The notes: generated by a model not told the origin, from the sequence alone. A stretch of 8,344 nucleotides of DNA from Deltaproteobacteria bacterium (GCA_016764955.1 JAESQZ010000051.1:1-8344), one strand, 5' to 3'; counted from the stretch's first letter, positions 1-6,165 are shown. Translations and numbers: made by a program.

Positions 1-380
1 AATTTTATTTTTTCGATGTCGGTGTTGTTAATTCGCTTGCTGGCAATGTTGATAGAGGGCGTTCTTTTGAGCATTTTATCTTTCATGAAATGCGATCTTA
101 TATTTCTTATGAGGACAAGCAGGTTGATTTAAAATTTTGGCGGTCACAAACCCATCAAGAGGTGGATTTTGTTATCGATGAGCGTTTAGCTATTGAAGTC
201 AAAACGAGCCAAAGAATATCAGATTCTGATTTGAAAGGCCTTAAAGCTTTGTCTCAAGAAATCAAGTTCGAACGTCAAATGGTTGTCTGTTTCGAAAAAC
301 AGTGGCGGAAAGTTAAAGACATTGAAATAGTGCCCTACCAACAATTTTTGCAAGAACTTTGGAGTGGAGAGTTGATTTGA
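1..380 (+). CDS. C-terminal part of a DUF4143-type ATPase (5' end outside window)
   Basis: The open frame (codons from position 3) enters from the window edge and ends at TGA 378-380, giving 125 visible residues. They match the C-terminal DUF4143 region of the bacterial/archaeal ATPase family that joins an AAA P-loop domain to this tail. Seen directly: [14 protein letters not shown], then [13 protein letters not shown], then HQEVDFVI followed by AIEVKTS. The spaced D of EVDF and the E/K of IEVK resemble the PD-(D/E)xK nuclease-like core found in these tails. The P-loop would lie upstream and cannot be checked. Members are usually stand-alone ATPases of unknown substrate. The ATG at 90 is internal, because the family-like sequence begins before it. 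The stop overlaps the ferredoxin start by four bases, so the two genes are probably co-transcribed. Family assignment fairly sure; function unknown. Confidence 0.8.
   Translation, partial: FYFFDVGVVNSLAGNVDRGRSFEHFIFHEMRSYISYEDKQVDLKFWRSQTHQEVDFVIDERLAIEVKTSQRISDSDLKGLKALSQEIKFERQMVVCFEKQWRKVKDIEIVPYQQFLQELWSGELI
361..371 (+). promoter_or_regulatory. Shine-Dalgarno region for the ferredoxin gene
   Basis: The purine-rich stretch GGAGTGGAGAG lies inside the last codons of the ATPase gene, and its 3' GGAGAG ends a few bases before TTG 377. This supports TTG 377 as the ferredoxin start rather than the TTG at 359, which lies upstream of the stretch. Confidence 0.55.
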
Positions 381-676
381 AACATATATTTCTATGCTCA
401 GAACAGAGCAAGCCAAACTGCTGCTCACTTGAGAGCGGCCAGGCTTCTTGGCAACATCTCAAAGATCGTTTACGAAAAGACCGATTAGGGGCTCAGTTCA
501 GCATCCGGCGGACCCGAGCCAATTGCTTGCAGGTGTGCGAAAAAGGCCCGATTGCTGTGGTTTATCCTGAAGGTGTTTGGTATCACTCTTGTACACCAGA
601 AGTACTTGATCGGATTATTGATGAGCACTTAGTTGGGGGTAAAGTGGTCAGCGAATATGCTTTTGATAAGAAATAA
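377..676 (+). CDS. Thioredoxin-like (2Fe-2S) ferredoxin
   Basis: A 99-residue protein starting [10 protein letters not shown] if TTG 377 is used. That start overlaps the preceding stop in TTGA and has a purine-rich ribosome site just upstream. The family is the small thioredoxin-fold [2Fe-2S] ferredoxins. Visible hallmarks are an N-terminal C7, a CC pair at 15-16, then C50-L-Q-V-C54-E-K-G-P followed by VVYPEGVWY, which is near-diagnostic. Likely cluster ligands are C7, C15 or C16, C50 and C54; C72 is extra. The gap between C7 and the CC pair is seven residues, slightly short for the family. The protein should be a cytoplasmic one-electron carrier with an unknown partner. Its last 20 bases overlap the alpha/beta hydrolase start, a neighbour arrangement I recall from proteobacterial genomes. 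Family confident, partner unknown. Confidence 0.85.
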   Translation: MKHIFLCSEQSKPNCCSLESGQASWQHLKDRLRKDRLGAQFSIRRTRANCLQVCEKGPIAVVYPEGVWYHSCTPEVLDRIIDEHLVGGKVVSEYAFDKK

Positions 677-1583
677 TATTAGGTTTATTTGCGTGATCTT
701 AATGTTTCAAATGGGATGTAATTTTGTGCGAGTTCAAGAGCATTTTTTAGAACGTTCGATTAAGAAAAGTGGCTTGAAGGCTAAAGAGGTAGATTTAGCA
801 GGAGACCATATCGCTTATTGGGATGGAGGAAAGGGCCCTGCCCTGGTCTTGCTTCATGGCTTCGGCGCTGATGCGACTTTCTGCTGGAGCGAGCAGATCC
901 CAGCTCTTGCAAAGCATTTTCGTTTAATAGTTCCCGATTTGTTGTGGTTTGGCGGTTCGAAATCAAAGACAAAAGATTTCTCGTTAGAGCATCAGGCTAA
1001 CGCAGTTAAAAATCTCCTAGAACACTTAGATATTAAAGATATCAATGTTGCTGGGATATCATATGGAGGCCTTGTCGCTATGAGCCTGCTTTCTGATAGC
1101 CCCAAGCTTATTAATAAAGCGGTAATTATTGCTGCGCCTGGCCCAGTTTATACCAAGGATGACTATCAACAAATGCTGACGAAATTTGGTGTCGACTCGC
1201 CCAGCGAATTGGTTTTGCCGAAGGATTCAAAGCAACTGGATCGTTTGCTTAATATTGCCTATCAAAATCCACCCTATGTGCCCTTTTTTGCCAAGGGTGA
1301 TATTATTAATATGCTGAAGGACACGCCACAGGGAGAGCGTAGTGCGCTTTTGAGCGATGCGATTTTAAACATTGATGGCTTATCAAAACGTTTAAAATGG
1401 TCTTCAAAACCAGTGCTGATTATTTGGGGAAGCGATGATCAGATGTTTCCGCTGGAGCTTGGAGAGCGTCTTAAGAAACACCTAGGCAGTGACGCTGAAT
1501 TGAAAGTTATTGAAGGTGGGAAACATGCGCCGAATGTTGAGTTTGGAGAAGAGTTCAATAAGATTGTTTTAGATTTTTTATAA
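657..1583 (+). CDS. Alpha/beta hydrolase fold protein, probably exported or membrane-anchored
   Basis: A 308-residue protein from ATG 657. The complete alpha/beta hydrolase triad is visible: oxyanion-region HGFG at 67-70, nucleophile S135 in GISYGG, acid D261 in WGSDDQMFP, and H290 in GGKHAPN. Such proteins are esterases, lipases or related C-C/C-X hydrolases; the substrate cannot be read from the sequence. Residues 1-21 (basic RNN, a hydrophobic stretch, then GC) look like a short Sec or lipoprotein-type signal, but the residue at -3 of the cysteine is Q, so the lipobox is poor. TTG 633 would also be in frame but lies further inside the ferredoxin gene. ATG 702 would remove most of the hydrophobic N-terminus. 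The gene overlaps the ferredoxin by 20 bases, suggesting coupled translation. It ends head-on against the MauE-like gene with no spacer. Confidence 0.85.
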   Translation: MLLIRNNIRFICVILMFQMGCNFVRVQEHFLERSIKKSGLKAKEVDLAGDHIAYWDGGKGPALVLLHGFGADATFCWSEQIPALAKHFRLIVPDLLWFGGSKSKTKDFSLEHQANAVKNLLEHLDIKDINVAGISYGGLVAMSLLSDSPKLINKAVIIAAPGPVYTKDDYQQMLTKFGVDSPSELVLPKDSKQLDRLLNIAYQNPPYVPFFAKGDIINMLKDTPQGERSALLSDAILNIDGLSKRLKWSSKPVLIIWGSDDQMFPLELGERLKKHLGSDAELKVIEGGKHAPNVEFGEEFNKIVLDFL

Positions 1584-2000
1584 GGCTTTAGAAAATATCC
1601 AGGCTGTCCACGTTAACATAGAAAAATCTTGAATTATTACCCAAGCAGATAAGCGCTGTGGCAGGTAAATACCAAAACAGGTGCAATTCATGACCTCGAT
1701 TCCTCGAAGTTTGGTGCCGACTGTCAAGATTGCGTAAGACAAAGCATCTAAAAATGCAGCTACAGCACCAATTTTAAATACCAAAGGATTCATGTTAATC
1801 GCAGAGAGTCCCAAGCAGATGCAGGCTACGAGCTCTGTAGAAGTCCAGGCGATGGCGACGCCGTTTAGGTGTTTGGGTGAAAAAGCTCTAAAACGACCCA
1901 AAGCCGCTGCATAGAGTTTGATATCAAGAAGCTTGCCGATTCCTTGTGCGCCCATCACAAGACTTAGAGCAATAAGAGCAGCATATTCAAAGCCTGTCAT
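1578..2000 (-). CDS. MauE/DoxX-like integral membrane protein
   Basis: A 140-residue, largely hydrophobic protein with about four predicted membrane segments (near residues 5-20, 47-65, 73-93 and 118-138). It resembles the MauE branch of the DoxX-like superfamily: an early GxGKLLD segment and, after the third helix, CTCFG near residues 106-110, followed by a W-x-x-x-Q-D helix. Family knowledge: MauE is needed for methylamine dehydrogenase maturation and is thought to take part in periplasmic thiol/disulfide chemistry; relatives occur widely without mau genes. No mau genes are present here, so methylamine use should not be inferred. The gene lies 19 bases downstream of the amidase on the same strand, so an operon is likely. 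The start ATG has no clear Shine-Dalgarno sequence. Its TAA abuts the stop codon of the convergent hydrolase. Confidence 0.7.
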   Translation of the reverse strand: MTGFEYAALIALSLVMGAQGIGKLLDIKLYAAALGRFRAFSPKHLNGVAIAWTSTELVACICLGLSAINMNPLVFKIGAVAAFLDALSYAILTVGTKLRGIEVMNCTCFGIYLPQRLSAWVIIQDFSMLTWTAWIFSKAL

Positions 2001-2019
2001 GCTGTGAATTTTAGAAGCT

Positions 2020-3510
2020 TTAAGAGAGTTTAGCTATCTTTTGGCTAAATTTTCTTTCGTTATCCAGTTGTTGAGCTAGATTTAATAGCATTCCCTCTTC
2101 ACCAATTTTTGCTGCAAACTGGGTTCCTATAGGTAAATTATCGGAGTTCCAGTAAAGTGGCACTGACATAGCTGGTTGGCCAGTGACATTAAATAACAAA
2201 GTGTAGGGTGAGAATTGAAAGCTCTTTTCTGGAAGCTTTGAGATAGCCAGTTTGGTAAGGGCAGAAGAGTTAACTTCTCTGACTAATTTGAGAAATTGTT
2301 TTTCGATTGCAGTAGGCCCTAGTGTGCCAAGTTTTTTAGGTGGCAAAGCAAGTGTAGGCGTCATGACTAAATCAAAATCTTTAAAAAAGTGGGCGACGTG
2401 TCTACGAACCTCGTCCATGATTCGAACGGCATGTGCATAATCGGAAGCAGTAAATGCTTTCCCAGCTTGAATGCAAACTTGAGTGGCGACTTCTATTTCA
2501 CCACGTTTTGGTTTTCTGCCCAGCAGATGAGAGAGCATATCGAGAAAAGCCGTGGTTTCTGCGGCAACAATCACCAAACAAGCATGTTCAAATTCAGCAT
2601 GGCTGACTTTAAAATCAACAGGCTCAACTATGTGCCCAAGATTTTCACATGTTTTAGCTGCATCGTGCAGAGCAAGACGGCAATCATTGTGTAAATCAGC
2701 TTTAAAAACAGGTGATTCAAACAGGGCAATCTTAAGCTTTTTAGGAGGCCTTTGAAGTTGAACCGAAAAAGAAATGTCGGGCTTTGGAGATAAAATAGGA
2801 GCCCCAATGCAGGGTTCGCTAAGAATATCCAAAACAGCTGCACTGTCTCTAACAGAACGTGTCAGAACATGCTCTACAACAAATCCATGCCATAAACGCC
2901 CTCCTGATGGGCCAATGGGCGAACGCCCTTCGGAAGGTTTTAAACCAAACAACCCACAGCAAGAGGCAGGAATTCGAATGGAACCACCGCCATCACCACC
3001 ATGCGCAATAGGTACCATTCCAGATGCTACGGCAGCTGCTGAGCCCCCACTGGATCCACCGGCTGTGTATTCAAGGCTCCATGGGTTTTTGGTTGGCCCA
3101 AGATTTTCAGGTTCTGTTGTCGGGTGCAGTCCAAACTCAGGTGTATTTGTGCGCCCGAGTGTGACGAATCCTGCCTGTTGAAAGCGTGAGGTGATTTCTG
3201 AAGTTTCAGGAGCTATAAAGTCTTTGCAAAACTTGCTTCCAAATGAAACTGGAACACCTTTTTCAAAAGTACCCAAATCTTTGAGCAAGAAAGGCACGCC
3301 AGCAAAAGGCCCTTTGAGTGAATGGGACTTTAGATACTCACGTGCGCGATCATATTGTGAGTAAATAACTGCATTGAGCCTAGGATTGAGCCGTTCGATT
3401 TCGCCGATGGCCGTTTCCAGAAGTTCGAGAGGCGAGACCTCCTTTCTTTGTATGAGATCTGCTAGGCCTAGTCCGTCGAAACGCTTGTATTCTGAAATGC
3501 TGATTACCAT
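2020..3510 (-). CDS. Amidase-signature family hydrolase
   Basis: A 496-residue, full-length amidase-signature enzyme (PF01425 family; usually about 450-520 residues). The Ser-cisSer-Lys triad is intact: K77 in GVPFLLKDLG, S153 in TAGGSSGGS, and nucleophile S177 in GGDGGGSIRIPAS. The S153-S177 spacing of 24 equals that of fatty acid amide hydrolase and malonamidase E2. The later block GRLWHGFVVEHVLTRSVRDSAA recalls bacterial amidases of the 6-aminohexanoate cyclic-dimer hydrolase (NylA-like) group, but substrate is not predictable from this. It is not GatA by context, as gatB and gatC are absent. No signal peptide is seen, so it is probably cytoplasmic. The start ATG begins MVISISEYKRFDGLGLADLI, the usual N-terminal helix. 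It is transcribed divergently from the NfeD gene across 38 bases. Confidence 0.92.
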   Translation of the reverse strand: MVISISEYKRFDGLGLADLIQRKEVSPLELLETAIGEIERLNPRLNAVIYSQYDRAREYLKSHSLKGPFAGVPFLLKDLGTFEKGVPVSFGSKFCKDFIAPETSEITSRFQQAGFVTLGRTNTPEFGLHPTTEPENLGPTKNPWSLEYTAGGSSGGSAAAVASGMVPIAHGGDGGGSIRIPASCCGLFGLKPSEGRSPIGPSGGRLWHGFVVEHVLTRSVRDSAAVLDILSEPCIGAPILSPKPDISFSVQLQRPPKKLKIALFESPVFKADLHNDCRLALHDAAKTCENLGHIVEPVDFKVSHAEFEHACLVIVAAETTAFLDMLSHLLGRKPKRGEIEVATQVCIQAGKAFTASDYAHAVRIMDEVRRHVAHFFKDFDLVMTPTLALPPKKLGTLGPTAIEKQFLKLVREVNSSALTKLAISKLPEKSFQFSPYTLLFNVTGQPAMSVPLYWNSDNLPIGTQFAAKIGEEGMLLNLAQQLDNERKFSQKIAKLS

Positions 3511-3532
3511 TTGCTTTGTAATAACAATCCTG

Positions 3533-3541
3533 TGCTATACC
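3533..3541 (+). promoter_or_regulatory. Candidate extended -10 promoter for the NfeD-stomatin operon
   Basis: The 38-base gap between the divergent amidase and NfeD genes contains TGCTATACC, a TG-n plus a -10-like TATACC (4 of 6 consensus bases). A weak -35-like TTGCTT lies at 3511-3516, about 19 bases upstream. A transcript from this site would begin almost at ATG 3549, and no Shine-Dalgarno sequence is visible there. This is a motif-level guess with no experimental support. Confidence 0.3.
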
Positions 3542-3548
3542 TTAATCC

Positions 3549-3932
3549 ATGCAAATTGGGCGCCTAATATGTTTTGCCAGTCTTTTGATGTCTTTTCAGG
3601 TCTTGGCTGCTAAAGTGGTCCAAGTTGATATCAATGGCGCCATTACGCCTACAGTGGCTGGGTATCTAGAAGATGCGATTCATTATGCAGAAGCCGAAAA
3701 AGCCGAAGCCTTATTGATAACGCTGGATACACCAGGTGGCTTATTAGAGGCTACCCGGCAAATGGTCCAGTCGATGTTGGCTTCAGAGGTACCCGTGATT
3801 GTCTATATTGCGCCTTCGGGTGCAAGAGCCGGTTCAGCTGGTGTCTTTTTAACTTTGGCAGCCAAAGTGAGTGTAATGGCGCCTAATACGCACCTGGGCG
3901 CTGCTCATCCAGTGAGTATGTTTGGGGGGTAA
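3549..3932 (+). CDS. nfeD: NfeD N-terminal fragment: signal peptide and part of the ClpP-like protease domain
   Basis: The upstream frame encodes 127 residues. Residues 1-21 form a Sec signal peptide (MQIGRL, then a hydrophobic stretch ending VLAA), so the protease domain should lie outside the inner membrane. The ClpP-like domain follows: VVQVDINGAITP near 23-34, LLITLDTPGGLLEATR near 55-70, and GARAGSAG near 91-98, whose S96 corresponds to the catalytic serine of the archaeal stomatin-operon protease (S97 in PH1510). The fragment ends at [11 protein letters not shown], before the conserved lysine region. Alone it lacks the lysine half of the Ser-Lys dyad and all downstream membrane helices, so it should be inactive. 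ATG 3549 gives the complete signal peptide and is preferred, although no ribosome site is visible before it. Confidence 0.75.
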   Translation: MQIGRLICFASLLMSFQVLAAKVVQVDINGAITPTVAGYLEDAIHYAEAEKAEALLITLDTPGGLLEATRQMVQSMLASEVPVIVYIAPSGARAGSAGVFLTLAAKVSVMAPNTHLGAAHPVSMFGG

Positions 3933-4800
3933 TATCGAAGGCGACATGAAGCAAAAAATTGAGAACGATGCGGTTGCCTGGGCGAGGACGCTGGCTCAAA
4001 ATCAGGGCCGTAATGCTGACTGGGCTGAAAAAGCTGTTCGTGAATCAGCAACCTTATCAGACAAAGAAGCATTAGAAGCTCACGTTGTTGATTTTATCGC
4101 CACAGATATTCCTGAGCTTTTGGATAAGGCGAGCCAGAAACTCCAGAGGCCAGCCATTAAAGAAGCAAGCATCGAAGTATTTGAGATGAGCAACAAGCAA
4201 AAGTTGATGCAGGGGCTCTCGAATCCAAACTTGCTTTACTTGTTGCTTTTGATTGGGATTTTAGGCTTATTTATTGAATTCCAATTTCCGGGGATGATTT
4301 TGCCAGGCCTTCTCGGGGTTTTGAGCTTAGCAATAGTTTTTGGTGTCCAGTTGTTGCCGCTAAATTGGTTTGGCGTTTTGTTGATCTTGGGTGCAGTGGC
4401 GCTTTTAATTGCTGAAATGTTTATTGCCAGTTTTGGCTTGCTCTCAGTTGGGGCGTTTGTGTTATTTGTGCTTGGGTCTTATTTGCTATTCGAGGTTGAA
4501 GGTTCAGTTTTTTATGTGGATCCCATTATGATTTGGTCAGTAGCGGTGACGTTGATCTTAATTTTTGTAGCGTTTGGATATTTTATTATTCGCGCTAAGT
4601 CGCAAGGGGCTACCAGCGGATCTGAGGCGCTGGTTGGGCAAACGGCAAAAGTTTTCGAAACTATTGCTCCAGGGCAGCCAGGTTCGATCTATATTCAGGG
4701 GTCTTATTGGGCCGCAAGTGCGAATGAGGAAATCGAAGAAGGGGCTTTAGTTGTTATTGAACGTATGGAGTCTGCGCAAGCTGTTGTGAAACGTGTTTAA
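3922..4800 (+). CDS. nfeD: NfeD C-terminal fragment: end of the protease domain, membrane helices and NfeD OB-like domain
   Basis: The downstream frame opens at TTG 3922, but as an independent gene ATG 3946 is the more credible start. Counting from 3922, residues 4-65 finish the protease domain ([17 protein letters not shown], then [22 protein letters not shown]); K10 or K12 is the likely catalytic dyad lysine. About five membrane segments follow (near 103-119, 126-143, 148-168, 170-190 and 202-223). Residues 237-292 form the small beta-rich NfeD domain (ALVGQTAKV, then [12 protein letters not shown], then GALVVIE). By itself this part resembles the shorter NfeD forms that lack the protease domain, so it could retain membrane or stomatin-binding function if translated by reinitiation near the upstream stop. 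The stomatin gene starts 14 bases after its stop. Confidence 0.75.
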   Translation: MGGNIEGDMKQKIENDAVAWARTLAQNQGRNADWAEKAVRESATLSDKEALEAHVVDFIATDIPELLDKASQKLQRPAIKEASIEVFEMSNKQKLMQGLSNPNLLYLLLLIGILGLFIEFQFPGMILPGLLGVLSLAIVFGVQLLPLNWFGVLLILGAVALLIAEMFIASFGLLSVGAFVLFVLGSYLLFEVEGSVFYVDPIMIWSVAVTLILIFVAFGYFIIRAKSQGATSGSEALVGQTAKVFETIAPGQPGSIYIQGSYWAASANEEIEEGALVVIERMESAQAVVKRV

Positions 4801-4814
4801 AAGGGAAAATTAAG

Positions 4815-5555
4815 ATGGAATTTGGATTTTACGGCATTTTTATTGTTATTGTTGCATTCTTAGCGTCAGGTATTCGCGTTCTCAAAGAGTACGAACGTGG
4901 CGTCATATTTCGTTTGGGAAACTGTTTAAAAAATCTAAAAGGCCCTGGGCTTGTCTACATCATACCTGTTATCGATAAAATGATTAAAGTTGACTTGCGT
5001 ACTTTGACTTATGATGTGCCTGAGCAAGACGTGATTACCAGAGACAACGTATCAGTTAAAGTTAATGCGGTTGTCTATTTCCAGGTTGTAGATGCACGTC
5101 GAGCAATACCTGAGGTTGAGAACTATATGTATGCAACCTCTCAGCTTGCTCAGACCACCTTGCGTTCTGTGTGCGGCCAACAAGAGTTGGACCAGTTATT
5201 AATTGAACGTGAAGCCGTGAATTCCAAAGTCCAATCGATTTTGGATCAACATACAGACCCTTGGGGTATTAAAGTCACGCTGGTTGAAGTCAAGCAAATC
5301 GATTTACCTCAGGAAATGAAACGTGCAATGGCAAGACAGGCTGAGGCAGAACGCGATCGAAGGGCTAAAGTCATTAACTCCTTGGGTGAATTCGAGTCTG
5401 CTCAAAAATTAGCAGACGCAGCTGATATCATGGTGCAGCACCCTATATCAATCCAATTACGTTATTTGAATACGTTGAGAGAGGTCGCTTCTGAAAATAA
5501 ATCGACGATTATTTTCCCGATTCCTGTTGAACTGTTGTCGTTGCTGAAGAAGTAG
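4815..5555 (+). CDS. Stomatin/slipin (SPFH/band 7) membrane protein
   Basis: A 246-residue protein from ATG 4815, preceded by an AAGGGA ribosome site at 4801-4806. Residues 4-21 form the N-terminal membrane anchor. The SPFH/band 7 domain follows with slipin hallmarks: [11 protein letters not shown] near 25-35, [12 protein letters not shown] near 43-54, the VDLRT block, then [21 protein letters not shown] near 71-91. A charged helix at about 165-205 ([21 protein letters not shown]) is the usual oligomerising coiled coil, and [10 protein letters not shown] closes the protein. Slipins assemble into ring- or cage-like oligomers at the inner membrane and associate with NfeD; the archaeal stomatin homologue is cleaved by its NfeD-type protease partner. 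Its position directly after NfeD supports that pairing. The coding frame is intact even though its partner gene is frameshifted. The stop is two bases before the next start. Confidence 0.93.
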   Translation: MEFGFYGIFIVIVAFLASGIRVLKEYERGVIFRLGNCLKNLKGPGLVYIIPVIDKMIKVDLRTLTYDVPEQDVITRDNVSVKVNAVVYFQVVDARRAIPEVENYMYATSQLAQTTLRSVCGQQELDQLLIEREAVNSKVQSILDQHTDPWGIKVTLVEVKQIDLPQEMKRAMARQAEAERDRRAKVINSLGEFESAQKLADAADIMVQHPISIQLRYLNTLREVASENKSTIIFPIPVELLSLLKK

Positions 5556-5557
5556 AT

Positions 5558-5932
5558 ATGTTTATTTTACTTACTTTGATGCTAGCAGCGTTACCTGTTA
5601 GTGCCGCTGAAAATTGTACAGAAGGTGACCAGGTTCATTTTTACAAAACCAATAGAGCGTTTGCTCAAGATTGGAAAACATGTGGAAAAGACTCTTGGGG
5701 ATATGAACAAGAAACTTCTGATTGTATTCGGGAAAAGTATGAGATGACTGATGCTTGTGGTGATTGCTTTGGGATGTTTACTTCCTGTGCGGCTAGCAAC
5801 TGCTGGGGGCCTTGTGCTATTAATCCATTTGCCAGTGAAGATGACTGCAGGCGATGCGCAGAGAAAGCTTGTATGAATGGATTAGCCAGTTGCACGGGTG
5901 TTTCGAAGGATAAAATTCCGGCGATTGATTAG
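5558..5932 (+). CDS. Secreted cysteine-rich protein (12 cysteines) of unknown function
   Basis: I do not recognise this 124-residue protein. Residues 1-16 form a clear Sec signal peptide (MFILLTLMLAALPVSA), with cleavage likely just before AEN. The mature part carries twelve cysteines (C20, 42, 56, 67, 70, 77, 82, 86, 97, 100, 105, 112), an even number fitting six disulfides, or metal binding. Paired motifs are CGDC at 67-70, CWGPC at 82-86 and CRRC at 97-100. There is no membrane segment after the signal, so it should be periplasmic or secreted. It starts two bases after the stomatin stop and is almost certainly the last gene of the NfeD-stomatin operon. CxxC pairs could suggest redox activity, but no thioredoxin fold is visible. 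Its stop codon TAG uses the first base of the structured element that follows, so its original C-terminus may have been altered. Confidence 0.8.
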   Translation: MFILLTLMLAALPVSAAENCTEGDQVHFYKTNRAFAQDWKTCGKDSWGYEQETSDCIREKYEMTDACGDCFGMFTSCAASNCWGPCAINPFASEDDCRRCAEKACMNGLASCTGVSKDKIPAID

Positions 5933-5971
5933 TTTTTGCCCACGGATGTGGGCTTAGGTGCCACAGCCCAG
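5932..5971 (+). repeat. Left terminal inverted repeat of the palindromic element
   Basis: The arm begins GTTTTTGCCCA and ends GGTGCCACAGCCCAG. It matches the reverse complement of 6127-6165 over 11 outer and 15 inner bases, with a few differences and a one-base length change between. It contains a local perfect hairpin, GCCCAC 5938-5943 with GTGGGC 5948-5953 and loop GGAT. Confidence 0.8.
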
Positions 5972-6126
5972 GGTAAAGTTGGCGAGCTTGTGAGCCGACG
6001 GCGCCCTGGGAATCATGCCCACCACCCATTTTGCGCTATCGCCAGATTTATGTGAAACCAGGAGGTTTCCTTAATCCTGGCGGCGATGTGGGGTGGGTGA
6101 TGTGACATAAACCCAGCCCTATCAGG

Positions 6127-6165
6127 CTGGGCTGTGGCACCATCGCCCATTCCATGGGCAAAAAC
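6127..6165 (-). repeat. Right terminal inverted repeat of the palindromic element
   Basis: The arm reads CTGGGCTGTGGCACC at its inner end and TGGGCAAAAAC at its outer end, the reverse complement of the left arm. It contains its own perfect hairpin, GCCCAT 6145-6150 with ATGGGC 6154-6159 and loop TCC. The loop-closing pair differs from that of the left arm, and both bases of the pair are changed. Confidence 0.8.

Larger units (their letters stand above)
3549..4800 (+). pseudogene. nfeD: NfeD-family membrane serine protease gene with a +1 frameshift
   Basis: Two adjacent frames together make one NfeD1b-type protein. The first runs 3549-3932 and stops at TAA 3930-3932. The family sequence continues without loss in the next frame from the same spot (HPVSMFGG, then [14 protein letters not shown]). 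The junction is the run GGGGGG at 3924-3929; removing one G restores MFGGN and a single 416-residue protein. This could be a real inactivating indel, a homopolymer sequencing or assembly error, or slippage-based expression. The reading frame is otherwise intact on both sides and the downstream operon genes are undamaged, which argues for error or a very recent event. Intact NfeD1b proteins pair a ClpP-like protease domain with membrane helices and a C-terminal OB-like NfeD domain, and act with stomatin/slipin proteins, encoded here immediately downstream. Confidence 0.85.
5932..6165. repeat. 234-base structured palindromic element with terminal inverted repeats (MITE-like or structured RNA)
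   Basis: This noncoding segment lies between two convergent genes. Its ends are imperfect inverted repeats of about 40 bases, and the interior is full of further inverted repeats. Seen directly: CCCAGGG 5967-5973 with CCCTGGG 6004-6010; GTTGGC 5978-5983 with GCCGAC 5994-5999; CGCCAG 6040-6045 with CTGGCG 6077-6082; GAAACC 6054-6059 with GGTTTC 6064-6069; CCCACC 6018-6023 with GGTGGG 6092-6097; CCCAGCC 6112-6118 with GGCTGGG 6125-6131. Terminal repeats, size and lack of a coding frame suit a miniature inverted-repeat element, but no target-site duplication is evident. The dense hairpins also allow a structured RNA or a bidirectional transcription block. No T-run follows any stem, so it is not a classic intrinsic terminator. 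A copy-number search would decide between these. Confidence 0.7.

Noticed and set aside
90..380. A separate small gene starting at ATG 90
   Set aside because: The same frame is open back to the window edge and already encodes recognisable DUF4143-type sequence upstream of that ATG, so the ATG is internal.
2774..3181. 135-residue open frame on the plus strand, antisense to the amidase
   Set aside because: It lies wholly inside the intact amidase gene with its catalytic motifs on the other strand. Its translation is proline/glycine/serine-rich with no domain and looks like a mirror of the amidase Gly/Ser-rich signature.
2020..3510. GatA subunit of the aminoacyl-tRNA amidotransferase
   Set aside because: It shares the amidase signature, but gatB and gatC are not adjacent and the GRLWHGF...RSVRDSAA region looks more like stand-alone amidases.
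5960..6060. Possible tRNA or known small RNA in the structured region
   Set aside because: The stems do not make a cloverleaf, there is no T-arm-like GTTCRA sequence, and I cannot match it to a known riboswitch or RNA family.
5938..6165. Hairpins in the palindromic element as ordinary rho-independent terminators
   Set aside because: The outer T-run precedes the hairpin on either strand instead of following it, and no stem is followed by a T-run. Termination may still occur by another route, but the classic signature is absent.
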